A stretch of DNA of 64,000 bases from Thermohalobaculum sp965247385 (lineage in GTDB: Bacteria; Pseudomonadota; Alphaproteobacteria; Rhodobacterales; Rhodobacteraceae), in assembly GCA_965247385.1 (NCBI GenBank), contig CBDFHG010000002.1, forward strand, positions 1,426,001 through 1,490,000, read 5' to 3'. A program made the position numbers and the translations under genes. The number at the start of each line of letters is the position of its first letter. The first letter of the stretch is position 1. Shown here in pieces: positions 9,641 to 19,769 of the stretch. A model generated the notes under the pieces. It searched no databases. It was not told the origin of the DNA and saw nothing but the letters and a program-made list of their open reading frames with translations.

Positions 9641-9723
9641 TCGGATAGCGCCATCGCCTCGGCCCTGCGCGCATGGGCAAACATGGGCGCGAATTCGGGC
9701 TTAAGGAAGGCAAATTGACTCAT
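9633..9723 (-). pseudogene. HsdR (DUF4145-type) N-terminal stub
   Basis: Starts with an ATG overlapping the stop of the DUF262 gene (ATGA) and reads MSQFAFLKPEFAPMFAHARR, then AEAMALSDPAAC, which resembles the N-terminus of type I restriction R subunits of the DUF4145 group (FAFL...FA..FEHA.RAE..A..DP). After about 30 residues the similarity stops. This is therefore the next gene of the DUF262 operon, removed at the island border. Confidence 0.5.
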
Positions 9724-11698
9724 CCGTCCTCCTCACTGCCAAGTTGCTTTTCGAGGGACTGACGCACCAAACCGATCACATAAGGTAGTTCGTCAAGACT
9801 GCTGAAACGCAGCCCTACATCCCCATTTCCCCACTGGCCAATGCCAGATACGTCCTCGCACAGTTCTTTCGGGTCGCTGATCTCGGTAAAACCCATATTC
9901 AAGGTAAGCCGAAGTTGCTTGACCTGCGGGACCACATCGGCGAAGTTAGTCTCCGCCTTGTACGCGACATAGCGCTTCAAAAACTCTTCGGTAACACAGG
10001 GATCGAGCGCCCGCACTTCCTTGCGGAAGACGTCGAATAGTTCCCGGACATTGCCAGTTTGCAGATGGGGATGGTCTTTTATCGAATAAGTGGCTTTCTC
10101 AGAAACCTTCGACCTATAGGTTGCAAGGATTTCAGGGGAAAGCTTCGGTGCCTGCCAGACACGAAGAGCCGTCGCCGCCAGACCAGCAGCGCGCACCTTG
10201 ATTGCGTTTTCATCCCATTCATTGCGTTGACCCAAACCAGCATTTACTTTCAACGGACTTTCGCAAAAACCACCAGTCATATCGCGCTTCTCAAGGAAGG
10301 GTCGATCAGAGTATTCCGAATTGTAGCCGGTTAGGGTCAGGTTGCCGAGCGTATGCAACCAGGTTTCATGAACGCGCTCCCATTCAGGACCAAGTGATTT
10401 CTTCCATGCGTCCGAGAGATTCTCATTCTGCGGCATGATGTGTTCAATGGTATACTCATCGACCGCAACACGTTCTTTACGCCTATAATTTTCGAACCGC
10501 CTAAGCCAATAACTACGGCTACGGAAGTTATACAGATCGCGCGTCTGCATATCGCGCTCAAACTCATCATCTCTGGGAAAGCGTCGATATGACGGCATTA
10601 TGAGGAAATGAGCCCGGATACTCTCCAGATATCTGTCCTTCTTCAGGATTTTGGTAAAGGTAGCAAAGGTCTTGTTCAGTGAATTTGTTGGAATAGCACA
10701 GATAGCCCGACGGAAAACATAAGCTTCAATGAGTCGTACCGCTTCTACAAAACCATCCCTACACAACACGTTCGTCATATAGTCATGGTAGAGTTCCAGA
10801 AGGAATGGATAGGCCACATCGACCTTCAGTTCACGAAGGTCATGGAAGGCAAGATTGAGGTCTTTGTCTGCCTCCGTGCCGAGAGCCATGGCGCAATAAT
10901 ACTTGGCGAAGTCGCGAATATCTTTGACGAGCGCCTCGACCCCGGCTTCTGCGGCTATAGGTGAATGGGCATGGCTCTTGAAAGCCTCGTAGACATCGCT
11001 CAGGCGCGGTATTTCTCCTGTCTTTACCGTCAGGTAATGGCGCATAAACGCGTCGAAATGTTTATCATAAGCTTCCTGCCCAAAGGCCACTTCCATTGGT
11101 CGCCAGAATTGTTCGTAAAGGCGAGTTTGAAGCTCCGACTCCAGGCCCATTAGTATGAAATTTCGAATGAGATCAGCTTGGCTAAGCTTGCGACCAGTTG
11201 AATTCATACTCTCGAAAATGAGCTGAGGATTATCATGGTCGCGGTCGAGCGCGATATCGACCACCATAAGCTTTGCAAGCCCTTTGCATATGACAGTGAG
11301 GTCATCCTTATGAGAGGCGATCAGCTTCTCAAACAACTCGAAATTTTGTGACACGCGAACGGACTGATTTTCTGGCGGCTCATTGCCTTCGACAACTGCT
11401 TTCAGCGAAATCTTGTCCGTCTGAGAAAGCAACAGCTTGTAGTGCCGTTCTCCAGATTCGTACGGATTGAGCAAATAGTAGTTCCGCAGTTTGCTGGCGG
11501 AAAATCCATCAACGGGCTCGCCATCCCCCAGTGCCTTTGTAAGGGCAGCCAGAAGAAGGGTAACCGTTGTTAAGCGCTGCTGACCGTCGATAACAAGCAA
11601 TGGTGCCTGGTGACTGACCTGTGAAAGCCCTTCCTCAGTATAAACAATCGAGCCAATGAAATGTACCGAGACATCTTCGTTGTCTCCGGTACGAAGAA

Positions 11699-13192
11699 GT
11701 AACTACTCAACCCACCCCAAAGGTTGCGTTCCTGGGTTCGATCGGCACCAGATATAGAGAATTTTCTTGCATTGAGGGCGTGGATATGCGTCAAGTTATC
11801 TATGACTCATTTACCCGACCTGAGCCGATTGACGCATGCAGAGAAAGATGCCTTGATCCTCGCGCTGTGGACGCAGGCACAGGAGCTGGTGGCAGTGAAC
11901 GAGGGCTTTGCCAGGCGCGTCACGGAACTTGAGGCAAAGCTTGGTGAGCCTGCGAAGACGCCGGACAACTCCAGTACGCCGCCGTCGCATGGGCGCAAGG
12001 CGAACAAGAAACCGGCCCGGGGCAACCGCAAAAAACGGCGCAAGGGGCATGGTGGCGGTGGGCGTCCTCTGCACCCTGACCCGGATCAGCGGGTGGTTGC
12101 GAAGGCGCTGTCCTGCCCACACTGTTATTCAGCGCTCGGCGATGAGGATCACAAGTTGCATGCGATTTATGACAAGATCGAATTGCCGCGCCCCGCTCCC
12201 ATTGTCACCCGTGTGGAACTGTATGCGGCGAGGTGTTCTCATTGTTCGGAGCGCTTTGTGGCGCCGGTTCCGGCGGGGCTTGAGCCGGGGTCTCCGTTCA
12301 CCCCGTCGATCGAGGCGATGGCGGTTTACATGCGTTATGAACACGCGGTCAGTTACCAGCGTCTGTCGAAACTGTTCGCCGATTTGCACGGCTTGACGAT
12401 CAGCCAAGCCGCCCTGGTCAACCTGTTCAAGAGGGTCAAGCCCGGCTTTGACGCCCAGTTCCAGGCGGTTCTTGCCCGCCTGCGACAAAGCCGGATCGTC
12501 TGCTCCGACGAGACCGGCGCACGCATCAAGGGGCGCAACGCCTGGGAATGGGTTTTCCAAAACGATGAAGTCTGCGTCCACGTCATCCGCAACAGTCGGG
12601 CGAAGGCGGTGGCCGAGGACGTGATGGACGGCCACCGGCCCGCCATCTGGGTGTCCGATCTTTACGGCGGCCAGCGGGGGCTCGGGGAGGTCTGGCAAAT
12701 CTGTCTGGCCCACCAGTTGCGCGACTGCCAGTATGCCATCGACGCTGGCGATGCGATCTTCGCACCGGCAATGAAAATGCTCATCTTGCGCGCCTGTGTT
12801 CTGGGCCGACGGCGAAAGCGTCTGAAGGACAGTACACTTCAGAAATACCGGGGCGACCTGGACCGGCGAATGGACAAGGTTATGGCTTGTCAGCCAACCA
12901 ACAAAGACGGAATTCGCCTGCGCAAACGCTACGGCAAAGACCGTGACAGCCTGTTCACATTCATGACCGAACGCGACGTGCCGCCAACCAACAACGGCTC
13001 GGAACAAGCCATCCGCCCCTCAACCACCTTCCGCAAGGTCACCGGGGGATTCCGCTCCAACTGGGGGGCCGACTTCTACGCCAACGTTCGCTCCGTCCTC
13101 AACACCGGAAAACGGCAAGGCCTGTCTGCTTTCCAGGCAATCCAGGCCACCATCGCTGGAAAATCAGTGATCCAACCGGGTTGAGTAGTTAC
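11699..13192 (+). mobile_element. IS66-family one-gene insertion sequence (1494 bp)
   Basis: Ends are 15-bp inverted repeats GTAACTACTCAACCC, at 11699-11713 and as the complement at 13178-13192. It is flanked by perfect 8-bp target duplications ACGAAGAA (11691-11698 and 13193-13200), the length known for IS66. It holds only a transposase gene, with no tnpA/tnpB accessory genes, as in the ISBst12-like subgroup. Confidence 0.95.
11802..13184 (+). CDS. IS66-family transposase, single-ORF type
   Basis: DDE transposase of 460 aa. The N-terminus has a coiled region (ARRVTELEAKLGE), then a Lys/Arg-rich Pro stretch and a zinc-binding region CPHCYSAL...ARCSHCSERF. The catalytic domain has SDETGARIKGRNAWEWVF (first Asp), ISDLYGGQ-like WVSDLYGGQRG and the final Glu in PPTNNGSEQAIRP. 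Start ATG 11802 is preferred because similarity begins with MTHLPDLSRLTHAEK; the frame is open upstream to 11724. Apparently intact, so it may still be active. Confidence 0.9.
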   Translation: MTHLPDLSRLTHAEKDALILALWTQAQELVAVNEGFARRVTELEAKLGEPAKTPDNSSTPPSHGRKANKKPARGNRKKRRKGHGGGGRPLHPDPDQRVVAKALSCPHCYSALGDEDHKLHAIYDKIELPRPAPIVTRVELYAARCSHCSERFVAPVPAGLEPGSPFTPSIEAMAVYMRYEHAVSYQRLSKLFADLHGLTISQAALVNLFKRVKPGFDAQFQAVLARLRQSRIVCSDETGARIKGRNAWEWVFQNDEVCVHVIRNSRAKAVAEDVMDGHRPAIWVSDLYGGQRGLGEVWQICLAHQLRDCQYAIDAGDAIFAPAMKMLILRACVLGRRRKRLKDSTLQKYRGDLDRRMDKVMACQPTNKDGIRLRKRYGKDRDSLFTFMTERDVPPTNNGSEQAIRPSTTFRKVTGGFRSNWGADFYANVRSVLNTGKRQGLSAFQAIQATIAGKSVIQPG

Positions 13193-13329
13193 ACGAAGAA
13201 TGTCATCCCAAAGTTGGCGGCACTCTTTCTCGGTCCACGAATAGGTGCGCTGGTAGATGGGAATCACAAACTGTGGAGATTTTTTTAGAAAGGCGAGTAG
13301 CCTTGCTTCGGTTGCTTTCATACGCCCCT

Positions 13330-13731
13330 CTACGATCCGTGAAAAACGTTATCAGAGTTAACAAGATCAGTCAGGTAGGGTGAAAATCCCGCCAACATGA
13401 TTGACATTGCCACCAAGTCGCGCATTTCGATTTCGCGTAATTGGTTGGCCGCTGTACCGCCATGCCGGATGCCGGGATAATCACATGCAAAACTATAAAG
13501 CTTCTTCATCGACTCTTTGACAGCGTCATGTGGCCAGGTCCCAACCTGGTCACAAATTTGGCCCAAACTGTTGCTGGAAACTCCGGGACAATTCTGCCCA
13601 ATAGCTTCAAGCAGATTTACTTGTTTCTGAATGCAAGACTTGATTTTGCCACTCGACTGATCTGTACGAAGATCACGCACCGCTTCCTCGAATTCTCGCA
13701 TCGGCCTGCGGTCCATCCAGTTTGTCGTCAA
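13330..13731 (-). CDS. Hypothetical protein, probable 5'-truncated partner of the DUF262 gene
   Basis: 133 residues, not assigned to a family. The C-terminal half (YSFACDYPGIRHGGTAANQL...MRDLVAMSIMLAGFSPYLTD) is reminiscent of the Abi_C-type C-terminal domain found in abortive-infection proteins, with its conserved RHG region, but this is a weak impression. It ends 8 bp before the DUF262 start, implying co-transcription. Its putative start lies inside the 3' end of marR in another frame. The true N-terminus was therefore probably lost at the island border near 13700. Confidence 0.55.
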   Translation of the reverse strand: MTTNWMDRRPMREFEEAVRDLRTDQSSGKIKSCIQKQVNLLEAIGQNCPGVSSNSLGQICDQVGTWPHDAVKESMKKLYSFACDYPGIRHGGTAANQLREIEMRDLVAMSIMLAGFSPYLTDLVNSDNVFHGS

Positions 13732-14104
13732 AATGCGCCATGATTGCGGCGCGGTAGGCGGGCCACATCGCGTCGATCAGTGCGCGGCCCTTTTCCGTCA
13801 GAGATACCACCTGCCCGCGCCCATCCTCCGGACAACGCTGGCGGCGTGCAAAGCCCGCATGGACGAGCCGATTGATCAGGCGGGACATGTTGTATTGGGT
13901 CAGCAGCATGTGCCCCTGCAACTCGAACTGGCGCAGGCCCTCGGGCGCGACCCGGCGCAGCTCCAGCAATGCGTCATACCAGGCCAGAGGCGGGAACCCG
14001 GCGGCTTTCAAATCAGCCTCGACAGCAGACAGCACAGCCTGGATGATGCGCATAAATCGCGCCCAGAGACTGGAAATATCGATTTCTGCGGCCTGTTGTT
14101 CCAT
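13673..14104 (-). CDS. MarR-family regulator with replaced C-terminus
   Basis: Winged-helix MarR regulator: dimerisation helices LRRVAPEGLRQFELQGHMLL, recognition helix QYNMSRLINRLVHAGFARRQ, and wing CPEDGRGQVVSLTEKGRALI. The normal last helix after YRAAIMAHFDDKLD is replaced by GPQADARIRGSGA, which overlaps the neighbouring gene in another frame. The 3' end was therefore probably cut by insertion of the DUF262 island. ATG 14104 is preferred, with AGGATT upstream; in-frame alternatives reach 14140. Confidence 0.75.
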   Translation of the reverse strand: MEQQAAEIDISSLWARFMRIIQAVLSAVEADLKAAGFPPLAWYDALLELRRVAPEGLRQFELQGHMLLTQYNMSRLINRLVHAGFARRQRCPEDGRGQVVSLTEKGRALIDAMWPAYRAAIMAHFDDKLDGPQADARIRGSGA

Positions 14105-14152
14105 ATCGGCAATCCTAACATTAAGATACATACGCATCAAGTTACGTGAACG

Positions 14153-14222
14153 ACCACCGGCTGAAAGCCGGTGGCTTCAGGTTTCGGCTCAAAGCCGGAT
14201 CGGTCCGCCCTTCGGCGGACTC
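14153..14222. repeat. Paired GC hairpins, possible IS200/IS605-type end
   Basis: Two perfect hairpins follow each other: CCACCGGCT-GAA-AGCCGGTGG (14153-14173) and GTCCGCC-CTTC-GGCGGAC (about 14204-14221). The first, preceded by CGTGAACGA, resembles the subterminal hairpin of IS200/IS605-group elements. No transposase remains in the 350-bp marR-folD gap. A bidirectional terminator is the simpler alternative, though neither hairpin has a T-tract. Confidence 0.4.
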
Positions 14223-14493
14223 ACGTCACGCCAAAATTGTCATCGGGTTCGGGTGCCCCTCGGTCAGGGAAGCCGTGGCCCCAGATTACCCGGAGCGCCT
14301 GTCGGCGTTCTTCGATGGCAAGAGAAGCGCGCTCACGCGGAAATCTGGCCGCATAAGCAAAGGGCGCCCCACCGGGCACCCTTTCCACCAAAAACATCAT
14401 TTTCTATTTCTATTGTATTTCAACATGTTAACATGGCGTCCAAATGTGGACACCCACTGCTGGCCTGATTCCCTTTGAGGTGCCCTATGGTCA

Positions 14494-15396
14494 TCAGGCA
14501 GTCAGCCCCTCCGGCTCCGGCAATCCATTGGCGCGGCAACACGCGGTGACCGTATTGGCCAGCAGGCAGGCGATTGTCATCGGGCCGACGCCGCCCGGCA
14601 CCGGGGTGATCGCGCCAGCCACTTCCACAGCACTTGCAAACTCCACATCGCCGACGAGCCTGTGCTTGCCCTCGCCCCTCTCCGGCGCAGGAATCCGGTT
14701 GATGCCGACATCGATCACCGTGGCGCCCGGCTTGATCCAGTCGCCTTTGACCATCCCCGGACGGCCAACGGCAGCGATCACGATGTCGGCCTGTCGGCAC
14801 ACTCCCGGCAGGTCCTTGGTGCGGCTATGAGCAATGGTCACCGTGCAGCTATCCTTCAGCAGCAGATTCGCCATAGGCTTGCCAACGATGTTCGAGCGGC
14901 CCACCACCACCGCATTCAACCCGGACAGGCTGCCCAACCGGTCGCGCAGCATCATCAGGCAGCCGAGCGGCGTACACGGCACCATCGACTTCTGACCGGT
15001 CCCCAGCATGCCCACATTCGAGATATGAAACCCGTCCGCATCCTTGGCCGGGTTGAGCGCGTTGATCACCAGATCGCTGTTCATGTGTTTGGGCAGCGGC
15101 AGCTGCACCAGAATGCCATGGATTTCCGGGTCGTTGTTCAGCCGATCGATCAGCGCCAGCAGGTCGGCTTCGCAGGTGTCGGTGTCGAGCTTGTGTTCGG
15201 TCGAGTTCATGCCGACCTCAACGGTCTGCCTGGCCTTGTTGCGGACATAAACCTCGCTGGCCGGGTCCTCGCCCACCAGCACAACGGCCAGGCCGGGAGT
15301 GATGCCGTGATCGGCCTTCAGCCGGGCCACATGTTCGGCGACTTTTACGCGAACGGTCACCGCAAAGGCTTTTCCGTCGATGATGTCGGCGGTCAT
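14494..15396 (-). CDS. folD: Bifunctional methylenetetrahydrofolate dehydrogenase/cyclohydrolase
   Basis: Interconverts 5,10-methylene-THF, methenyl-THF and 10-formyl-THF with NADP; a cytosolic one-carbon enzyme. 300 aa is the normal length. Visible signatures are EVYVRNKARQTVEVGM (catalytic Lys region), GILVQLPLPKHM, DGFHISNVGML, the NADP-binding VVVGRSNIVGKPMANLL, and C-terminal TPVPGGVGPMTIACLLANT. Followed 33 bp upstream on the same strand by queF. Confidence 0.95.
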   Translation of the reverse strand: MTADIIDGKAFAVTVRVKVAEHVARLKADHGITPGLAVVLVGEDPASEVYVRNKARQTVEVGMNSTEHKLDTDTCEADLLALIDRLNNDPEIHGILVQLPLPKHMNSDLVINALNPAKDADGFHISNVGMLGTGQKSMVPCTPLGCLMMLRDRLGSLSGLNAVVVGRSNIVGKPMANLLLKDSCTVTIAHSRTKDLPGVCRQADIVIAAVGRPGMVKGDWIKPGATVIDVGINRIPAPERGEGKHRLVGDVEFASAVEVAGAITPVPGGVGPMTIACLLANTVTACCRANGLPEPEGLTA

Positions 15397-15429
15397 TCAG
15401 CTATCTCCCTCAGTGGATTGGATGCGGAC

Positions 15430-15885
15430 TCAGCCCCGCCCTCGGTAGGGCTGTACACCCTGATCCGGCAGCCAAACGCCATCAGGGGGGTCACCTGTTT
15501 GCCAAAAAACGTCAATCGGAATGCCGCCGCGCGGATACCAGTAACCGCCGATCCGCAGCCAGCGCGGTTTGATCGCGGCGACAATGCGCTTGCCGATGGC
15601 AACCGTGCAATCCTCGTGGAAGGCACCGTGGTTGCGGAACGCGCCCAGGAACAGCTTCAGCGACTTCGACTCGACGATGAATTCTTCCGGCACGCAGTCG
15701 ATCACCAAATGGGCGAAATCCGGCTGACCGGTAACCGGACAGAGCGAGGTAAACTCGGGCGCGACAAAGCGGGTGACATAGTTCACGTCGCGGTGCGGGT
15801 TCGGCACCGGATCGAGCCGGGCCTCCTGCGGGCTGGCGGGCAACTCGGCGGGTTGGCCGAGGGCGGCAAGTTTGTGATCTGTCAT
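15430..15885 (-). CDS. queF: NADPH-dependent preQ0 reductase QueF
   Basis: Reduces 7-cyano-7-deazaguanine to preQ1 in queuosine synthesis. Short (type I, unimodular) QueF of 151 aa. The catalytic Cys lies in FTSLCPVTGQPDFAHL, the QueF motif ESKSLKLFLGAFRNHGAFHE contains the substrate-binding Glu-Ser and His-Glu, and PRGGIPIDVFWQTG closes the fold. ATG 15885 is chosen; the frame extends by three codons to a TTG. I saw no preQ1 riboswitch upstream. Confidence 0.95.
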   Translation of the reverse strand: MTDHKLAALGQPAELPASPQEARLDPVPNPHRDVNYVTRFVAPEFTSLCPVTGQPDFAHLVIDCVPEEFIVESKSLKLFLGAFRNHGAFHEDCTVAIGKRIVAAIKPRWLRIGGYWYPRGGIPIDVFWQTGDPPDGVWLPDQGVQPYRGRG

Positions 15886-16018
15886 CCGGGCCAATTAGCG
15901 TGCCATTGGCCCGGAAGCAATATGACGCCGCTACTCGAACACCACCCGATGCGACCAGATCGCGCCATCCGGGATCACCAGGTCTTCAAACCCCGGCAGT
16001 CTGGCCAGGTCGAACCAG

Positions 16019-16567
16019 GTGGCGCAAGATTCGATGTTGTCTATGATGACAGAGATCCAAAGCCAGGCCATAGGCGCATCCCGGGGTGGTGTTACGACCA
16101 GGATCATGGCGCTGACGGATGCGCCTGGCAATCTTGTCAACTTCGGCCTTCGGCCCGGACAGCCCCGCGACACGGGCGGTGTCGCGGGGCTGATCGACGG
16201 GGTCAACCTCGGTGGCCTGATCGCGGACAAGGCGTTCGACGTCAACTCGATCGCCGAAGACCTTGATCAGCGCGGCGCCGGGATCGTGATCTCGCAACAC
16301 CCCGACCGGGTGGCACCTCGCGAGATCGACACCGAGGCCTGCAAATGGTGCCACCTCATCGAGAATTTCTTCTGCAGTCTCAAAAGACTTCAAACGCATC
16401 GCACTGCGGGCCTGCAGGACCGACAGCAGTTTCTCGGCAATGATCTACGCCAGTGCAGCCGTGATAAACTCAAGATGAATCTCAACAGACCCTGGCCGAA
16501 TGCTCGCCGCCAGACAGATATTGCAGCCCCTGCCGATATCAAACAAGTGGCTGCCACGTCGCCCTGA
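16019..16567 (+). pseudogene. IS5-family transposase remnant
   Basis: The middle and C-terminal parts of an IS5/IS427-type transposase are readable: GASRGGVTTRIMALTDAPGN, NLGGLIADKAFDVNSIAEDL and CKWCHLIENFFCSLKRLQTH (compare GGLTTKIHALVD, LIADKAYD and YRERHLVERFFNKLK in complete members). The N-terminal domain is missing and the end drifts into unrelated sequence. Conserved residues have changed, so this is an old, immobile scar between queF and the creatinase gene. No inverted repeats were recognised. Confidence 0.65.
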
Positions 16568-16676
16568 CCAGACCCTGGAACCGAGGCCAGCCGAAGGCCA
16601 TGACAGGGCAGTTTGGAGACTGAGAGCTTCGCCCGATATCGCAAATCCACCGATTTGGACCAGGCCCCTGGCAAGC

Positions 16677-17897
16677 TCAGGCAGCGACGATATTATGCTC
16701 CGGCCCATAGGGGAAGCCGGTGATGTTCTCGGCCCCGTCCTCAGTCACCACCAGGATATCGTGCTCGCGGTAGCCACCGGCGCCCGGCAGACCCTCCGGC
16801 AGGGTCAGCATCGGCTCCATCGACACCACCATGCCCGGCTCCAGCACCGTGTCGATGTCCTCGCGCAGTTCCAGCCCGGCCTCGCGGCCGTAATAATGCG
16901 ACAGCACTCCGAATGAGTGGCCATAACCGAACGAGCGATACCGCAGCAGGTCGCGCTCGGCGAAGAAGGTGTTGATGCCCTCGCAAATCTCCGAACAGCG
17001 CATGCCCGGGCGGATCAGCGACAGACCCAGTTCATGCGCCCCGACATTGGCCTCCCAGACCCGCAGCGAGGCCGCATCCGGCTCGCCCAGGAACAGGGTG
17101 CGCTCAAGCGCGGTGTAGTAGGCCGAGATCATCGGGAATGTGTTGAGGCTGAGGATGTCCCCCTGCTCCAGCCGCCGTGCGGTGAGCGGGTTATGGGCGC
17201 CATCGGTGTTCAGCCCCGACTGGAACCAGACCCAGTTGTCACGCAACTCCGAATCCGGGAAGGCACGGGCGATCTCGATCTCCATGGCGTCGCGCCCGGC
17301 TTGTGCGATCTCGATCTCGCTGACGCCCTCGCGGATCGCCGCGTGGATGGCGTAACCGCCGTGGTCGGCAACCCGGGCGCCCTCGCGAATCAGGGCGATC
17401 TCCTCGGCCGACTTGTTGATGCGCTGCGCCATCGTGGCGGCGGCGATATCGACGATGCGGGGCGCGCCCAGGAACTCGCCCAGCTTGGCGCTTTGCGCCA
17501 GCGTCAAGTTATCACCCTCGATGCCGACCGACGTCACCGCCCCGACGATTCCACGAACGGCGCGCCAGTAGTTGTCGCGGGTCCAGTCGGTGTAGATCAC
17601 GTTCTCGTCGACCGATCGACGCCAGGGCTGACCGCCGTCAATACTGGCCGAGACGGTGACACAGCGGTCCGGCGTCACGACACAGGCATAGGGCCGCCCG
17701 AACGAGCAATAGAGGAAGCCCGAATAATAGGCGACGTTGTGCATCGAGGTGAGGACAGCCGCCTCGACCCCGGCATCGGCCATGATCCGGCGCAGCTTGG
17801 CCAGGCGATTGGCATATTCAGCCTGGCTGAACGGCAACGGGGCCTTTCCGCCATTGTGCAGGGTAAAGAATTCGGGACGCGCGAGCGATTTTAGCAT
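16677..17897 (-). CDS. Creatinase (creatine amidinohydrolase)
   Basis: Hydrolyses creatine to sarcosine and urea. This M24 'pita-bread' protein follows the known creatinase sequences closely: HNVAYYSGFLYCSFGRPYAC, DGGQPWRRSVDENVIYTDWT, WFQSGLNTDGAHNPLTARRL, FGYGHSFGVLSHYYGREAGL and MVVSMEPMLTLPEGLPGAGG. About 406 aa, full length. Two adjacent ATGs (17900, 17897) follow GGAGG; the second gives the better 5-nt spacing. It stands alone, without creatininase or sarcosine oxidase genes nearby in the window. Confidence 0.92.
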   Translation of the reverse strand: MLKSLARPEFFTLHNGGKAPLPFSQAEYANRLAKLRRIMADAGVEAAVLTSMHNVAYYSGFLYCSFGRPYACVVTPDRCVTVSASIDGGQPWRRSVDENVIYTDWTRDNYWRAVRGIVGAVTSVGIEGDNLTLAQSAKLGEFLGAPRIVDIAAATMAQRINKSAEEIALIREGARVADHGGYAIHAAIREGVSEIEIAQAGRDAMEIEIARAFPDSELRDNWVWFQSGLNTDGAHNPLTARRLEQGDILSLNTFPMISAYYTALERTLFLGEPDAASLRVWEANVGAHELGLSLIRPGMRCSEICEGINTFFAERDLLRYRSFGYGHSFGVLSHYYGREAGLELREDIDTVLEPGMVVSMEPMLTLPEGLPGAGGYREHDILVVTEDGAENITGFPYGPEHNIVAA

Positions 17898-18230
17898 CAT
17901 AACCTCCTTCCGTTCCCGGAGGGGGTTCTGCCGCCACCAGGAACAAATCCGGGCGTACAGGATGCTGCGGGGTTGTGGCCCGCAAGCTCACCGGAAACCC
18001 GGTTGGGACGACGCCATCGTCCCGCGCTCGCGGAACCCTTGCCACGAATCGGTTCTGATACGCTCGTCTGTCTGCGTCAGCAGATGTCGCTTTTGAAAAA
18101 TTCTGGCATGACCTACCTGCAAACCAACGCGCACCAAAAATTGTTTCAACAACTTACCCCCATGGGCAACCTTGCCCGAATCTCGACGCCTAAAAACCCG
18201 CCTGTCCCATCGTCCAGCGATAGACAGTTG
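17898..18230. other. Gene-free gap between creatinase and purD
   Basis: About 330 bp. It must hold the creatinase promoter and the purD 3' region. I found no convincing ORF, hairpin with T-tract or repeat. Confidence 0.5.
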
Positions 18231-19517
<1,287 letters not shown>

Positions 19518-19709
19518 TCTTGCGTTCTCCCCGTTCCCGGCCGCCGCCTGTTCCAGCGAGACCTCCAAGGTCAGCCGGTCTCGCTGAACCTTGTGCATTT
19601 CGTGGCGTAATGAGTTCATCCGACGTTGCAGCACCAGATGCCGCCACAACACCAGCGACACCACCACTGGCAAACAAACCGCGATTATGCTTGCGAGGGA
19701 AAGGTCCAT
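19518..19709 (-). other. In-frame membrane-anchor-like extension upstream of purD
   Basis: Opens at ATG 19709 with MDLSLASIIAVCLPVVVSLV, a single hydrophobic segment, then RRMNSLRHEMHKVQRDRLTL, a charged heptad-like helix, and merges with PurD at 19517 without a stop. It could be a separate small membrane protein whose stop was lost, or a second, longer start of purD. It is divergent from xseA, 60 bp away. Confidence 0.35.
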
Positions 19710-19769
19710 TGCGCCACTCTAGGCCGGATCGAAACACGACCCGCCACAAGGGCGCCACAAGGGATCGAC

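Larger units (their letters stand above)
9720..13321 (-). pseudogene. DUF262/DUF1524 (GmrSD-like) restriction protein split by an IS66-type element
   Basis: The N-terminal piece (13321-13193) reads FVIPIYQRTYSWTEKECRQL, and the rest (11690-9720) continues with the DUF262 motif LLVIDGQQRLTTVTLLLAAL and a C-terminal DUF1524 HNH-like region YTIEHIMPQ...HTLGNLTLTGYN. Such proteins are type IV modification-dependent nucleases (GmrSD family) that use NTP-dependent DGQQR chemistry to attack modified phage DNA. Deleting 11699-13192 and one ACGAAGAA copy restores an unbroken 699-aa frame across WDDILRTGDNED. No other lesion is seen, so precise excision would restore function. It lies 8 bp after the upstream gene in an apparent operon. 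Confidence 0.85.

Noticed and set aside
15886..16018. preQ1 riboswitch upstream of queF
   Set aside because: No recognisable aptamer core or A-rich tail precedes the queF start.
15931..16245. Reverse-strand ORF next to queF ending IPDGAIWSHRVVFE
   Set aside because: Protein-like at its C-terminal end but overlapping the IS5 transposase remnant antisense; no family, no start signal.
14662..16266. 534-codon forward open frame
   Set aside because: It lies antisense to folD and queF, both clear matches, and its sequence is low-complexity GC-rich shadow coding.
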